Assembly: GCA_027854065.1 (NCBI GenBank)
Contig: JAQGEF010000007.1
Span: 1-64,000, forward strand
Length of the DNA stretch: 64,000 nucleotides
Direction of reading: 5' to 3'
Origin: Polluticaenibacter yanchengensis
GTDB taxonomy: Bacteria; Bacteroidota; Bacteroidia; Chitinophagales; Chitinophagaceae
Position 1 is the first letter of the stretch. Each line of letters starts with the position of its first letter. Positions 35,889-44,736 of this stretch are shown here, in pieces. The notes under the pieces were generated by a model that worked only from the letters and a program-made list of their open reading frames with translations, was not told the DNA's origin and made no database searches. The translations under genes were made by a program, and so were the position numbers.

Positions 35889-36779
35889 TTATTTTTCGTT
35901 CAGTAAAATTGCTTTCGCTTTCGCCAATTGCTCATCCAGTTTCGCATCAGGCAAAGGATAATGCAAATGTAGTTTGTCCATTTCATGCTGTATGATCCTG
36001 CTGGCAGATATCCTCGCAAACCAGCGGTCATCTGCCGGTACAATGTACCAGGGTGCAAATTCTGTACTGGTATTCGTCAGCAGGTCCTCATAAGCCTCCA
36101 TGTATTTATCCCATAACTGCCGCTCTTCAATATCGGCGTAATTAAATTTCCAGTGTTTGGCAGGATCTTCAATGCGCTCCATCAGTTGCTTCTTTTGCTC
36201 GTCCTTACCACTATGCAAAAATATCTTGATGATCTTGGTACCGTTTTCAGACAGGTATCTTTCCCAGTCATTGATCTGGCGGAAACGCGTTTTATAAAGT
36301 GCTTTATTCACCTTATCAATCTTATCATAACCGGGAATATTTTCCCCGATAATATACTCCGGGTGCACCCTTGTTACCAGTACATTTTCGTAATGGCTGC
36401 GTACAAAAATGCCGATCTCTCCACGGCCGGGCAATGCCTTATTATGGCGCCACAAATAATCATGTTCCAGTTCCGTTTTAGTAGGCGTACCAAAAGGCGT
36501 CACTTTTACCCCCGTTGGGTTCAGGCCGCTCAATACATGCTTCACCAGGCTGTCTTTGCCGGCCGCATCCATTGCCTGGATGACGATGAGCACACTGTAC
36601 TTATTATGGCTGTACAGCATTTCCTGGATCTTTACAATATTATTCACGCCTTCTTCCAGCAGTGTCTTTTCTTCTTCCTTGTTTACCGGTTTTTTCTTGT
36701 AATCTGTCGGGTGCTTGTCAAGCTTTATTTTCGAACCCGGCTTCACAAACATTTTTTCAATTTGCTTAAGCATTCTCAT
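35889..36779 (-). CDS. Polyphosphate kinase 2 family phosphotransferase
   Basis: The 296-residue PPK2 enzyme transfers phosphate between polyphosphate and nucleotides. The P-loop lies in VLIVIQAMDAAGKDSLVKHVLSG, the lid and Walker B in WRHNKALPGRGEIGIFVRSHYENVLVTRVHPE, and KHWKFNYADIEERQLWDKYMEAYE near the C-terminus is diagnostic. It belongs to the one-domain class; whether it prefers AMP, ADP or GDP cannot be told. It is cotranscribed with the NlpC/P60 gene (4-nt gap). Confidence 0.93.
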   Translation of the reverse strand: MRMLKQIEKMFVKPGSKIKLDKHPTDYKKKPVNKEEEKTLLEEGVNNIVKIQEMLYSHNKYSVLIVIQAMDAAGKDSLVKHVLSGLNPTGVKVTPFGTPTKTELEHDYLWRHNKALPGRGEIGIFVRSHYENVLVTRVHPEYIIGENIPGYDKIDKVNKALYKTRFRQINDWERYLSENGTKIIKIFLHSGKDEQKKQLMERIEDPAKHWKFNYADIEERQLWDKYMEAYEDLLTNTSTEFAPWYIVPADDRWFARISASRIIQHEMDKLHLHYPLPDAKLDEQLAKAKAILLNEK

Positions 36780-36790
36780 ATTTATTCTTA

Positions 36791-36925
36791 TTTGGGGCTT
36801 TCAACATTCAGTTTCCTTTTATCATTTGTACGGCGTGCTTATGGCTCCGCTACGCTCGGTGCTCCTGCGTCGCACTGCCACCTCGGGGCGGCACCAACGC
36901 ATGCCGCAGCCCGTCAGCACCTGTA
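36791..36925 (-). repeat. GC-rich dispersed intergenic repeat, copy 5
   Basis: This copy begins TTTGGGGCTT (36791) and ends CGCAGCCCGTCAGCAC (36905-36920). It shares CGGCGTGCTTATGGC with copy 4 and CTCCGCTACGCTCGGTGCTC-like sequence with copy 3. It lies 157 nt from copy 6, in the opposite orientation. Confidence 0.75.
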
Positions 36926-37082
36926 ACACTCTTTAACAGGCTTCACCAAATACCATTCCGTACAAATGTATCTATCCAAAGATAACACAGCAATGAATAC
37001 GCAGCTTTAATATCATATTGATACCGGTGTTTTATTCTTTTGAATGTCTTCTATATATAATGAAATGTTGAAAAGAATAACA

Positions 37083-37236
37083 AGGGCTGACGGGCTGCGG
37101 CGGACAGCAGGCGGGTGCGCATTGCACCCGGTACGAGCCCGTATGCACCAGGCTAATGAACTCCTCACGGCGAGTACGTCACCCTGCAGTACGCCGTTCA
37201 GGTGCCGATGAAAATAAAAATGAAGACAGCCCCATA
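37083..37236 (+). repeat. GC-rich dispersed intergenic repeat, copy 6
   Basis: GGGCTGACGGGCTGCGG opens the element and CAGCCCCATA (37227-37236) closes it. It contains GTGCGCATTGCAC and CCCGGTACGAGCCCG in the core and shares the terminal AGCCCC with the other copies. It is divergent from copy 5. Confidence 0.7.
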
Positions 37237-37351
37237 TAAAAGAAAACACGCCCACTTAGTATAAATTATAGCAAAATATTCCACTATATTTGCCTATACA
37301 GATAATATAAATACATATTTCTACATTTTATTTAATAATTTAATAAGACTG

Positions 37352-37831
37352 ATGATTACAGAAAGAGAAAAGCAGTTCATGTTACTGGCAATAGAGGAAA
37401 GTGCAAAAGGAATGTCTGCGGGTCATGGCGGTCCTTTTGGATGCGTAATAGTAAAAGGGGATGAGATTGTAGGAAGAGGCCATAACCTTGTATTGAGCAC
37501 CAACGACCCGACCGCCCACGCGGAGGTAGTGGCCATACGTGACGCCTGCAGCCATCTTCAGACATTTCAATTAGATGACTGTGAAATATACTGTAGCTGC
37601 GAGCCCTGCCCGATGTGCTTTGGCGCCATATACTGGTCCAGGCCTGCCAAAATATTTTATGCCAATACCAAGCAGGATGCGGCGGCTATTGGGTTTGATG
37701 ATCAATTTATTTATGACCAGCTGGAAATACCCATGCATGAAAGAAAAATTCCGTTAATTTCGATAAAAATGGATGAGGCTTGGGCTGTTTTTGAAGATTG
37801 GCAACGCAAAAATGACAAGACTCAATATTAA
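37352..37831 (+). CDS. guaD: Nucleoside/guanine deaminase of the CDA fold
   Basis: The 159-residue zinc deaminase has the motif HAEVVAIRDAC (His ligand and catalytic Glu) and CEPCPMCFGAIYWSR (two Cys ligands). The C-terminal IPMHERKIPLISIKMDEAWAVFEDW matches bacterial guanine deaminase (GuaD of Bacillus) rather than tRNA adenosine deaminase. It would convert guanine to xanthine in purine salvage. It is followed 14 nt later by an MFS transporter, possibly cotranscribed. Confidence 0.88.
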   Translation: MITEREKQFMLLAIEESAKGMSAGHGGPFGCVIVKGDEIVGRGHNLVLSTNDPTAHAEVVAIRDACSHLQTFQLDDCEIYCSCEPCPMCFGAIYWSRPAKIFYANTKQDAAAIGFDDQFIYDQLEIPMHERKIPLISIKMDEAWAVFEDWQRKNDKTQY

Positions 37832-37845
37832 TTATTGAGACTGCA

Positions 37846-39093
37846 ATGTTTACACAAATATTCTCTTCGTACAAGAAGGCATTTACAGGCTTAACTACCC
37901 AGGTTTGGTGGTTAAGCATTGTTATTTTTATCAACAGGGCCGGTACCATGGTGCCCTTATTCTTATCATTGTACCTTACACAGAAAAAAGGATTCACGCT
38001 TACACAGGCAGGCGTTATAGCAGCCTATTTTGGAGCGGGTTCTATTATCGGCGCGTTTGTTGGCGGTAAGCTGGCAGATAAGATTGGACATTTAAAAGTG
38101 CAGTTTACAGCACTGGCATTGGGTGGCGTTATGTTTATTGCGCTGGCGTACCTCAGCAGCTATTATACACTTTGTGCCATGACGTTTGCTTTGGGTATTG
38201 TGAGTGATGCTTTCAGGCCGGCAAACTTTGTGGCCATTGCCAAATACAGTACACCTGAAACGCTGACCCGCTCTTATACATTAAACAGGCTGGCAGTTAA
38301 CCTGGGATGGTCAGCCGGTGCCAGTATCGGCGGTTTCCTGGCAAGCATTAATTATAAGCTGATCTTCTGGGTAGATGGTATTGCCAATATCATAGCAGCC
38401 TTTGTATTATGGTTCCTGCTGTACAGGAATGATAAAAAACTGACTAAAAAGAAACAGGATTCTACCGACATACTACAGGAAGAAATAAAAGAGAACTTCC
38501 CTGCCCTTTCACCTTACAAGGATAAAGTCTATCTGAAGTTTATTGTGATCTGTACCCTTTATACTATTTGCTTTATCCTGATGTTCAGGATCATCCCGAA
38601 TTATTTTAAAGATGACCTGCATTTAAATGAAAGGACCATCGGCGCCATACTGGCTCTGAATGGTATTATTATTGCGCTTTTTGAAATGCTGATTGTCAGC
38701 AAGGTAGAAGGTAAGAAAAGTAATGTCACATTTATCCGCATCGGTTGTTATATCATGATCGGCGGATTCGCCTGTTTATTTTCGCCTTATTGGGGTTTTG
38801 CTTTTGGCATATTATGCATGTTGTTTTTTACCGTAAGCGAAATTGCCACATTACCGTTTATGAATGCTTTTATGATGTCCAGGACATCTAAAAACAACAA
38901 AGGTCAGTATGCCTCCTTATATACGGCCAGCTGGAGCGTTGCTCTTATAGTAGCCCCCTGGCTGGGCGGTATCATTGTAGATACTTTTGGCTATAAAACG
39001 CTCTGGGTAATAGCCATTGCTGTTACCATTATTTGTATCTTTCTTACCTACAATTTAGAGCCGCGGGAAAAGAAGACTAAAACAAAAGTTTAA
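37846..39093 (+). CDS. MFS transporter, drug/metabolite efflux type
   Basis: The 415-residue 12-TM major facilitator shows the motif A loop GGKLADKIGHLKVQ between TM2 and TM3, and WSAGASIGGFLASINYKLIFWVDGIANIIAAFVL in TM5-6. It resembles MdtH/YfcJ-type exporters. Its stop overlaps the end of the convergent LysE gene by 17 nt. The substrate is unknown; the preceding deaminase gene may hint at purine-related transport. Confidence 0.88.
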   Translation: MFTQIFSSYKKAFTGLTTQVWWLSIVIFINRAGTMVPLFLSLYLTQKKGFTLTQAGVIAAYFGAGSIIGAFVGGKLADKIGHLKVQFTALALGGVMFIALAYLSSYYTLCAMTFALGIVSDAFRPANFVAIAKYSTPETLTRSYTLNRLAVNLGWSAGASIGGFLASINYKLIFWVDGIANIIAAFVLWFLLYRNDKKLTKKKQDSTDILQEEIKENFPALSPYKDKVYLKFIVICTLYTICFILMFRIIPNYFKDDLHLNERTIGAILALNGIIIALFEMLIVSKVEGKKSNVTFIRIGCYIMIGGFACLFSPYWGFAFGILCMLFFTVSEIATLPFMNAFMMSRTSKNNKGQYASLYTASWSVALIVAPWLGGIIVDTFGYKTLWVIAIAVTIICIFLTYNLEPREKKTKTKV

Positions 39094-39709
39094 ACACCGG
39101 CCACAACAGCACTATGGCTAAAACAATTAATAAAATGCCAAGGACGGTATTAATGCGGTTGAGCATTTTATTGTTGATAAACTTCTTTAAATAAACCGCG
39201 CCGCGAGAAATCAATACTTCCATTATAAAAATGGCAATCAATGCGCCTAAGTAAAAAATAATGCGGTTAGTATTATTGAAATGATAGTTATCATCTTTGT
39301 TTAAAAGGGCACTGATAGTGATCCAGCTTAAGAGATTGCCGGGATTGAGCAGGTTGACAGAGAAACCTTTTGCTGCTAACAGATAAGGATTAGGCCTGGC
39401 AGGTATTTCGGTATCATTGTAATGCACTTTTGCTTTTTTCAGTATGCTGGAAACGCCCATTACAATAATTACCGCAGAACCGATAATTCTCACCCACATT
39501 TCCGCAGTACCATCTTTAGGAATAAGGTTGGCATTAAAATAGCTGATGACAATCAGGATAATATCGGACAATATTACCCCTAACGAAATGGCGATGCTGC
39601 TTTTGTGCCCGTTGACAATACTGTTTTGAATAAGCAGAAAGAAAACTGTACCCAGCATGGAGCTTAATAAGATACCGGTACTTAAACCATAAATGATAGC
39701 TTCGAACAT
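39077..39709 (-). CDS. LysE/RhtB-family amino-acid exporter
   Basis: The 210-residue protein has six TMs typical of LysE exporters: GILLSSMLGTVFFLLIQNSIVNGHKSSIAISLGVILSDIILI at the N-terminus, then GFSVNLLNPGNLLSWITIS, the conserved NP segment of TM4. The last TM ends in VLAIVLLWPVFKLLF. It is convergent with the MFS gene, and their 3' ends overlap. The substrate is unknown. Confidence 0.87.
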   Translation of the reverse strand: MFEAIIYGLSTGILLSSMLGTVFFLLIQNSIVNGHKSSIAISLGVILSDIILIVISYFNANLIPKDGTAEMWVRIIGSAVIIVMGVSSILKKAKVHYNDTEIPARPNPYLLAAKGFSVNLLNPGNLLSWITISALLNKDDNYHFNNTNRIIFYLGALIAIFIMEVLISRGAVYLKKFINNKMLNRINTVLGILLIVLAIVLLWPVFKLLF

Positions 39710-39876
39710 AAGTATGCAAACTTATGGTTAGTATTTTAAATACAATACATCCTGCAGCTGGTTTTAAACAAATTTTCAGTTCATGTGCTACCGGTTAATG
39801 AATACGCTCAACAGTTATCAAGTGTGTAGAAATATCATTTCAGAAAGTTGAAACCTGTAAATTGTATTTTGCATTT

Positions 39877-39884
39877 TACATTTG
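39877..39884 (+). promoter_or_regulatory. -7 element setting the start of the DUF4286 gene
   Basis: TACATTTG lies 30 nt before the ATG at 39914 but downstream of the in-frame ATG at 39848, so the shorter protein is preferred. Confidence 0.5.
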
Positions 39885-39913
39885 TGGTATTAATATTAAG
39901 ATTATTTATCAAA

Positions 39914-40225
39914 ATGACTAAAGATACCAAATACAATTTATCGGTAAAAGTAGACTGGAGCATACATACGGATTGGCTTAAATGGATAAACGAAGATTAC
40001 TTACCTGCGGTGAACGCATTGGAATATTTCGACAGCGTGAAGCTGTATAAACTGCATGATGTAGATATAACGGACGGTGTGATGTACGTAATTCAACACT
40101 CGGTAAAAAGCACACTGCACTATAAAAAATTTCTAAAGGAAGAAGGTTATCATTTTAATAAAACGATGCAACTAAAATGGGGAAATAACGTTCTTAAATT
40201 TGAAAGTTTAATGCAGGAACTTTAG
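39914..40225 (+). CDS. DUF4286-like small protein
   Basis: The protein has 103 residues from the ATG at 39914 (MTKDTKYNLSVKVDWSIHTDWLKWI). The compact alpha/beta ferredoxin-like pattern (YNLSVKVDW, YFDSVKLYKL, GVMYVIQHSV) and conserved W..W..EDYLPAV fit the DUF4286 family, small cytosolic proteins of Bacteroidota with no known role. It stands alone, upstream of the HU gene. Confidence 0.8.
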   Translation: MTKDTKYNLSVKVDWSIHTDWLKWINEDYLPAVNALEYFDSVKLYKLHDVDITDGVMYVIQHSVKSTLHYKKFLKEEGYHFNKTMQLKWGNNVLKFESLMQEL

Positions 40226-40367
40226 CCTTGTTTTAAAAAGCGAAAAAAATTTCTTTTTTTTAAACTAAATAGCGTAATTTCCCATTTAGTAACGGGGAAA
40301 CCTATTACAGTAAAGGTTTTCAGAGGAAAATATTTCTGAAAAAAAATGGTTTTGAAATAAATGAACT

Positions 40368-40375
40368 TATATTTG
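40368..40375 (+). promoter_or_regulatory. -7 element of the HU gene
   Basis: TATATTTG fits TAnnTTTG, with the ATG about 30 nt downstream. Confidence 0.5.
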
Positions 40376-40405
40376 TTAAATACATTATCTTATAAATCTT
40401 GAAAC

Positions 40406-40675
40406 ATGAACAAAGCGGAATTGATTGCTAAGATTGCCGAAGACGCGGGAATCACAAAAACTCAAGCTAATGCTTCTATCGACTCTTTTGTACAAGCGGT
40501 TCAAAAGACATTGAAAAAAGGTGACAAAGTTACCTTAGTAGGTTTTGGTACTTTTTCTGTATCAAAGCGTAAAGCTCGTAATGGCAGAAATCCTAAAACA
40601 GGCGAAACCATTAAAATTAAAGCTAAAAAAGTAGCTAAATTTAAACCAGGTAAAGAGTTATCAGAAAAAATCTAA
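40406..40675 (+). CDS. hup: DNA-binding protein HU
   Basis: The 89-residue histone-like nucleoid protein has the classical dimer: helices MNKAELIAKIAEDAGITKTQANASIDSF, strand segment VTLVGFGTFSVSKRKARNGRNPKTGETIKIKAKKVAKFKPGKELSEKI with the DNA-inserting RNPKTGE arm (Pro at the tip). It bends and compacts DNA. A strong terminator follows. Confidence 0.97.
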   Translation: MNKAELIAKIAEDAGITKTQANASIDSFVQAVQKTLKKGDKVTLVGFGTFSVSKRKARNGRNPKTGETIKIKAKKVAKFKPGKELSEKI

Positions 40676-40690
40676 TCGAATTTTCAATAT

Positions 40691-40730
40691 AAAAAAGCAA
40701 GAAGTTTTTTATTGAACTTCTTGCTTTTTT
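40691..40730 (+). terminator. Rho-independent terminator of hup
   Basis: AAAAAAGCAAGAAGTT (40691-40706) pairs with AACTTCTTGCTTTTTT (40715-40730), ending in a T run. Confidence 0.92.
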
Positions 40731-40744
40731 ATTTAATAAATGAT

Positions 40745-40752
40745 TACATTTG
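40745..40752 (+). promoter_or_regulatory. -7 element of the Thx gene
   Basis: TACATTTG, with TTG (40721-40723, inside the hup terminator) 21 nt upstream and the ATG 20 nt downstream. Confidence 0.55.
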
Positions 40753-40772
40753 CCGTTCTAAAAAAATATAAA

Positions 40773-40883
40773 ATGGGAAGAGGCGATAAAAAAACTAAAA
40801 AAGGTAAGATTTTCAAAGGTTCTTTTGGAAATATCCGTCCGGCTAAATTAGCTAAGAAAGTAAGAGCTGCTAAAGAAGCTTAA
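40773..40883 (+). CDS. 30S ribosomal protein Thx (bS31-like)
   Basis: The 36-residue basic peptide reads MGRGDKKTKKGKIFKGSFG followed by NIRPAKLAKKVRAAKEA. The opening MGxGDKKTxxGKI(F/W)xGSxG is the signature of Thx/bS31, a small subunit protein at the head of the 30S ribosome. The C-terminal Ala/Lys extension is longer than in Thermus Thx. It has its own promoter and is followed by a hairpin at 40911-40944. Confidence 0.85.
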   Translation: MGRGDKKTKKGKIFKGSFGNIRPAKLAKKVRAAKEA

Positions 40884-40910
40884 TTCAGTTTCAGCTTAAA
40901 AAAAATTACG

Positions 40911-40948
40911 AAGGGGTATGTTTAATTTATTTAAACGAACCCTTTTTT
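40911..40948 (+). terminator. Terminator after the Thx gene
   Basis: AAGGGGTATGTTTAA (40911-40925) pairs imperfectly with TTAAACGAACCCTT (40931-40944), then TTTT. Confidence 0.75.
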
Positions 40949-40966
40949 ATTTATATTAGTAACCTG

Positions 40967-41764
40967 ATGGCAAAGAGATCTAAATCCCGCTCAAAAAAAA
41001 GATTCAACCTGTTTACTATTATTACACTTGTGTTTATAGCCGGTGTTTTAGGTTTTATTACTTTCAAAAAAATTAAAGATTATTTTACTGAACCGGATAT
41101 AGAAAATTTCAAACTATACCCGGGATTTGGGATTTATATTCCTGAAGACTACGAAATACACGGTATAGATGTAAGCAGGTACCAGAAGAAAATAAACTGG
41201 GGCCTGGTTAAAAGCATGAATGACCAGGGCAAAAAAATAGGGTTTGCCATCATTAAATCTACGGAAGGTATCTCTTACAAGGACCCGATGTTCGACCGCA
41301 ACTGGAAGCAGGCTAAAAAAAATAATGTCCCCCGCGGGGCTTATCACTTTTTTAATGCAGGCAAAAACGGCAGAGAGCAAGCCGAAAACTTCATTAAACA
41401 TGTACAACTGGAACCCGGCGATCTCCCTCCTGTTTTAGACATTGAGACACTGAAAAATACCAGTGCGGAAACAATGCAAAAAAATGTATCTGAATGGCTG
41501 GTAATGATAGAAGACTATTACCAGGTAAAGCCAATCATATATAGTGGCGCCAGCTTTTACAGTAATTACCTGCAGGCAAAATTCCCAGACTATCCCTTAT
41601 GGGTTGCCCATTACCTGCAAATGAAAGCTCCGCGGACCACTAATAAAAACTGGTACTTCTGGCAACACAGCGAAACCGGCAATGTTAACGGCATTGAAGC
41701 GAAAGTAGATTTCAATGTATTTTACGGAGATAGCAGCGACTTCAGGAACTTATTAATTAAGTAA
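40967..41764 (+). CDS. Glycoside hydrolase family 25 (lysozyme-like)
   Basis: The 265-residue protein has a basic N-terminus, a TM/signal anchor (FNLFTIITLVFIAGVLGFITF, about 13-33) and a GH25 barrel (about 60-262). The catalytic residues are visible: Asp in IHGIDVSRYQKKINW, the Asp/Glu pair in PPVLDIETL, and DFNVFYGDSSDFRNL at the C-terminus. It cleaves the N-acetylmuramyl bond of murein, so the barrel should lie in the periplasm and serve wall remodelling. It is a single gene. Confidence 0.92.
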   Translation: MAKRSKSRSKKRFNLFTIITLVFIAGVLGFITFKKIKDYFTEPDIENFKLYPGFGIYIPEDYEIHGIDVSRYQKKINWGLVKSMNDQGKKIGFAIIKSTEGISYKDPMFDRNWKQAKKNNVPRGAYHFFNAGKNGREQAENFIKHVQLEPGDLPPVLDIETLKNTSAETMQKNVSEWLVMIEDYYQVKPIIYSGASFYSNYLQAKFPDYPLWVAHYLQMKAPRTTNKNWYFWQHSETGNVNGIEAKVDFNVFYGDSSDFRNLLIK

Positions 41765-41916
41765 CAATATAAATTTTCTAACAGTCTTCATTTATCCTTA
41801 AATGAAATTTACCGTTTTCCCCATCTTTTTTTTACTAAGTAAAATATAGTGTCAAAAAATGCTGAAAGCGTGGTGATGCTTACATTTTAACTAACTTCAC
41901 ACTCTATTTTTATTTT

Positions 41917-43113
41917 ATGCCAAGTATTAGTAACAGAGGCCACCAGATGCCGGCTTCACCTATCAGAAAATTAGTTCCTTATGCTGAAGCTGCCAAAAAA
42001 AAAGGCACTAAAGTATTTCATTTAAATATCGGACAACCGGACATTGAAACGCCTGCCGCCATTATGGATGCCATAAAAAACAACCATATTAAAGTATTGG
42101 AGTACAGTCATAGTGCCGGTAACGAAAGTTACAGAATAAAACTGGCCGAATCTTACAAGAAAATAGGCGCAAATATTACAAAAGACGAAATTATTACTAC
42201 AACAGGTGGCTCTGAAGCCATCCAGTTTGCTTTTTTAGCCTGTCTTAACCCGGGAGACGAAGTGATAGTGCCGGAACCATTTTATGCTAATTACAATGGT
42301 TTTGCTACGGCAGCGGGTGTAGAAGTTGTACCGATCACTTCATACATTGAAACCGGGTTTGCCTTACCGGCCATCAGCGAATTTGAAAAGGTGATTACCG
42401 AAAAAACAAAAGCCATCTGTATCTGCAGCCCAAACAATCCTACAGGTTATATTTATACCCCTGAAGAAATGGAACTGCTGAAAGCATTGGTCCTGAAATA
42501 TGACCTTTATCTTTTCTCCGATGAAGCATACCGTGAGTTCGCTTACGAAGCGCCGGCAATGAGCGCTTTAGCACTTAGCGGTTTGGAGAATAATGTGGTA
42601 ATGTTCGATACCATCAGTAAACGTTACAGTGCGTGTGGTGCAAGACTGGGTGCACTGGTTACAAAAAACAAGGAACTGATCAATACTGCAATGAAGTTTG
42701 CCCAGGCAAGGCTAAGTCCTCCGGGTTTGGCACAGATTGGTGCCGAAGCAGCACTGGACTTACCGGATAACTATTTTGATGATACGAAAGCGGAATACAA
42801 AAGTCGTCGTGATACCATCATTGGCCGTTTAAACAAAATACCGGGTGTCATCAGCCCTAATCCGGGTGGTGCATTTTATGCCATTGCTCAATTACCTATT
42901 GACGATAGCGATAAATTCTGCCAATGGTTACTGGAAAGTTTCAGCTATAATAATGCTACTTTAATGCTGGCTCCTGCTACCGGCTTTTACAGCAACCCCG
43001 AACTGGGAAAAAAACAGGTTCGCCTGGCTTATGTGCTTAATAATAACGATATTAATAACGCTATGGATTGCCTGGAAAAAGCATTACAGGAATATCCCGG
43101 CCGAACAAATTAA
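41917..43113 (+). CDS. Class I/II pyridoxal phosphate aminotransferase
   Basis: The 398-residue fold-type I enzyme is of aspartate/prephenate aminotransferase type. Visible are NIGQPDIETP near the N-terminus, GGSEAIQFAF (PLP phosphate), CICSPNNPTGYIYTPEEM (Asn), LFSDEAYREFAYE (Asp/Tyr), the Schiff-base lysine in TISKRYSACGARLG and VRLAYVLNN (substrate Arg). Most likely it handles aspartate and aromatic amino acids; specificity is not certain. Confidence 0.9.
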   Translation: MPSISNRGHQMPASPIRKLVPYAEAAKKKGTKVFHLNIGQPDIETPAAIMDAIKNNHIKVLEYSHSAGNESYRIKLAESYKKIGANITKDEIITTTGGSEAIQFAFLACLNPGDEVIVPEPFYANYNGFATAAGVEVVPITSYIETGFALPAISEFEKVITEKTKAICICSPNNPTGYIYTPEEMELLKALVLKYDLYLFSDEAYREFAYEAPAMSALALSGLENNVVMFDTISKRYSACGARLGALVTKNKELINTAMKFAQARLSPPGLAQIGAEAALDLPDNYFDDTKAEYKSRRDTIIGRLNKIPGVISPNPGGAFYAIAQLPIDDSDKFCQWLLESFSYNNATLMLAPATGFYSNPELGKKQVRLAYVLNNNDINNAMDCLEKALQEYPGRTN

Positions 43114-43252
43114 CATTATATCTGTTTTCTATAAAAAATGGCAGCTATTAATAGTTGCCATTTTTTATTACCTGGAGAAGTTGGTCCATTAAAAGAAGAG
43201 GATTTTCAGTAATGAAAATCCTCTTCTTTGTTGAAATATATTCGTAAACGGA

Positions 43253-44569
43253 TTAAATCTGGAATCCATTAGGAATAACAGCGTTCTTCTTAATTACAAC
43301 AATGCCGTCTTTTACCGTGTACAATGGATGATCTACCGGTTCCAGGTGATCCCCTCCGATAATTTTTACATCATTACCGATTCTGACATTCTTGTCTATA
43401 ATACAGTTTTTAAGATAGCAACGTTCACCAATACCCATTAACGGGTAATTCTTTTTACGGGCACTTTCCAATTGTTCCAGTGTTTCATAAAAATCGCTTC
43501 CCATTAAATAACTGTTTACTAATGTTGTACCATGCCCTACCCTGCTTCTGATACCAATAACGCTATTCTCAATCCTGCTGGCATTGATGATACTTCCTTC
43601 TGCAAAAACCGTTTTTTCCAGGGTTGTACCACTGATCTTGGTTGGTGGCAGCATCCTTGGCCTGGTGTAAATTGCTTGTGCTTTATCAAATAAATTGAAT
43701 TCAGGCAACTCAGATGCTAATGCCAGGTTGGCTTCAAAGAAAGAGTAAATGTTTCCGATATCTGTCCAGTAGCCTTCATATTGATAGCTGGCTATTTTAT
43801 AGTTCTCAATAGATAAAGGAATAATCTCCTTACCAAAATCAGTCGCATTAGGTTGAATTTCTGTCAACAGATCAAATAACAGTTTCCTGTTGAACAGGTA
43901 AATACCCATCGAAGCCAGGTAGTTTTTACCTTTCGCTTTCATTACATCGCCAGTATCGCTCACCCAATCATCCAATAACTCTTTCGCCGGTTTTTCTATG
44001 AAGGAAGAAATAAAGCCTTCCTCATTCACTTTCATGATACCAAATTCAGTGGCCTCTCTTGCAACTACCGGAATGGTTGCAATGGTCAGATCTGCGCCTG
44101 AAGCCTGGTGATTGGCCAACATATCCTGGAAGTCCATTTGGTATAACTGATCACCGCTTAAGATTAAAACATACTCAGAATCGTGCTGAACGATATGCCT
44201 TAAACTTTGTCTTACCGCATCTGCCGTCCCCTGGAACCAGCCCTGGTTATCAGGTGTTTGTTCTGCCGCAAGAATGTCTACAAAACCCGAACTGAAATTA
44301 CTGAACTGGTAAGTATTTTTAATATGTTTATTTAAAGAGGCACTATTAAACTGCGTTAATATCCACATGCGGTTAATACCGCTGTTGATACAGTTGCTAA
44401 TGGGAATATCAACCAGTCTGTATTTACCCGCAATGGGTACAGCTGGTTTACTTCTGCTTTGTGTTAAAGGGAATAACCGGGTACCAGCTCCACCTCCTAA
44501 TATAACTGCTAAGGTCGATTTGGTTGTTGATATAACCTGCTTGGTTTCGTTTGCGTTATTGCTTGTCAT
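43253..44569 (-). CDS. glgC: Glucose-1-phosphate adenylyltransferase
   Basis: GlgC makes ADP-glucose, the committed step of glycogen synthesis, and is usually allosterically controlled. The 438 residues show the nucleotidyl motif AVILGGGAGTRLFPLTQSRSKPAVPIAGKYRLVDIPISN, GWFQGTADAVRQ, FIEKPAK and GYWTDIGNIYSF, followed by the C-terminal left-handed beta helix (IIDKNVRIGNDVKIIGG). It is upstream of no partner on its strand, but glgA lies just upstream in the same orientation (167-nt gap). Confidence 0.97.
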   Translation of the reverse strand: MTSNNANETKQVISTTKSTLAVILGGGAGTRLFPLTQSRSKPAVPIAGKYRLVDIPISNCINSGINRMWILTQFNSASLNKHIKNTYQFSNFSSGFVDILAAEQTPDNQGWFQGTADAVRQSLRHIVQHDSEYVLILSGDQLYQMDFQDMLANHQASGADLTIATIPVVAREATEFGIMKVNEEGFISSFIEKPAKELLDDWVSDTGDVMKAKGKNYLASMGIYLFNRKLLFDLLTEIQPNATDFGKEIIPLSIENYKIASYQYEGYWTDIGNIYSFFEANLALASELPEFNLFDKAQAIYTRPRMLPPTKISGTTLEKTVFAEGSIINASRIENSVIGIRSRVGHGTTLVNSYLMGSDFYETLEQLESARKKNYPLMGIGERCYLKNCIIDKNVRIGNDVKIIGGDHLEPVDHPLYTVKDGIVVIKKNAVIPNGFQI

Positions 44570-44736
44570 AATGTAACTTATTTGGATGGTTTACTATCGT
44601 CTTCATTTAAGGTTAATCACATCACTCCAATATCTCCCCTTATTTATTTTGCGGTAAACGGAAGCAATATTTTCTATTTAATTAAGCATGAGCAATGTAG
44701 GCATTTTAGCAATTCAAAACATCAAATACTAAAAAT

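Noticed and set aside
36153..36926. Plus-strand open frame (257 codons) opposite the PPK2 gene, running into the GC-rich repeat
   Set aside because: It is antisense to a well-conserved kinase and ends within repeat copy 5, where it shows repeat-derived Arg/Ala-rich sequence.
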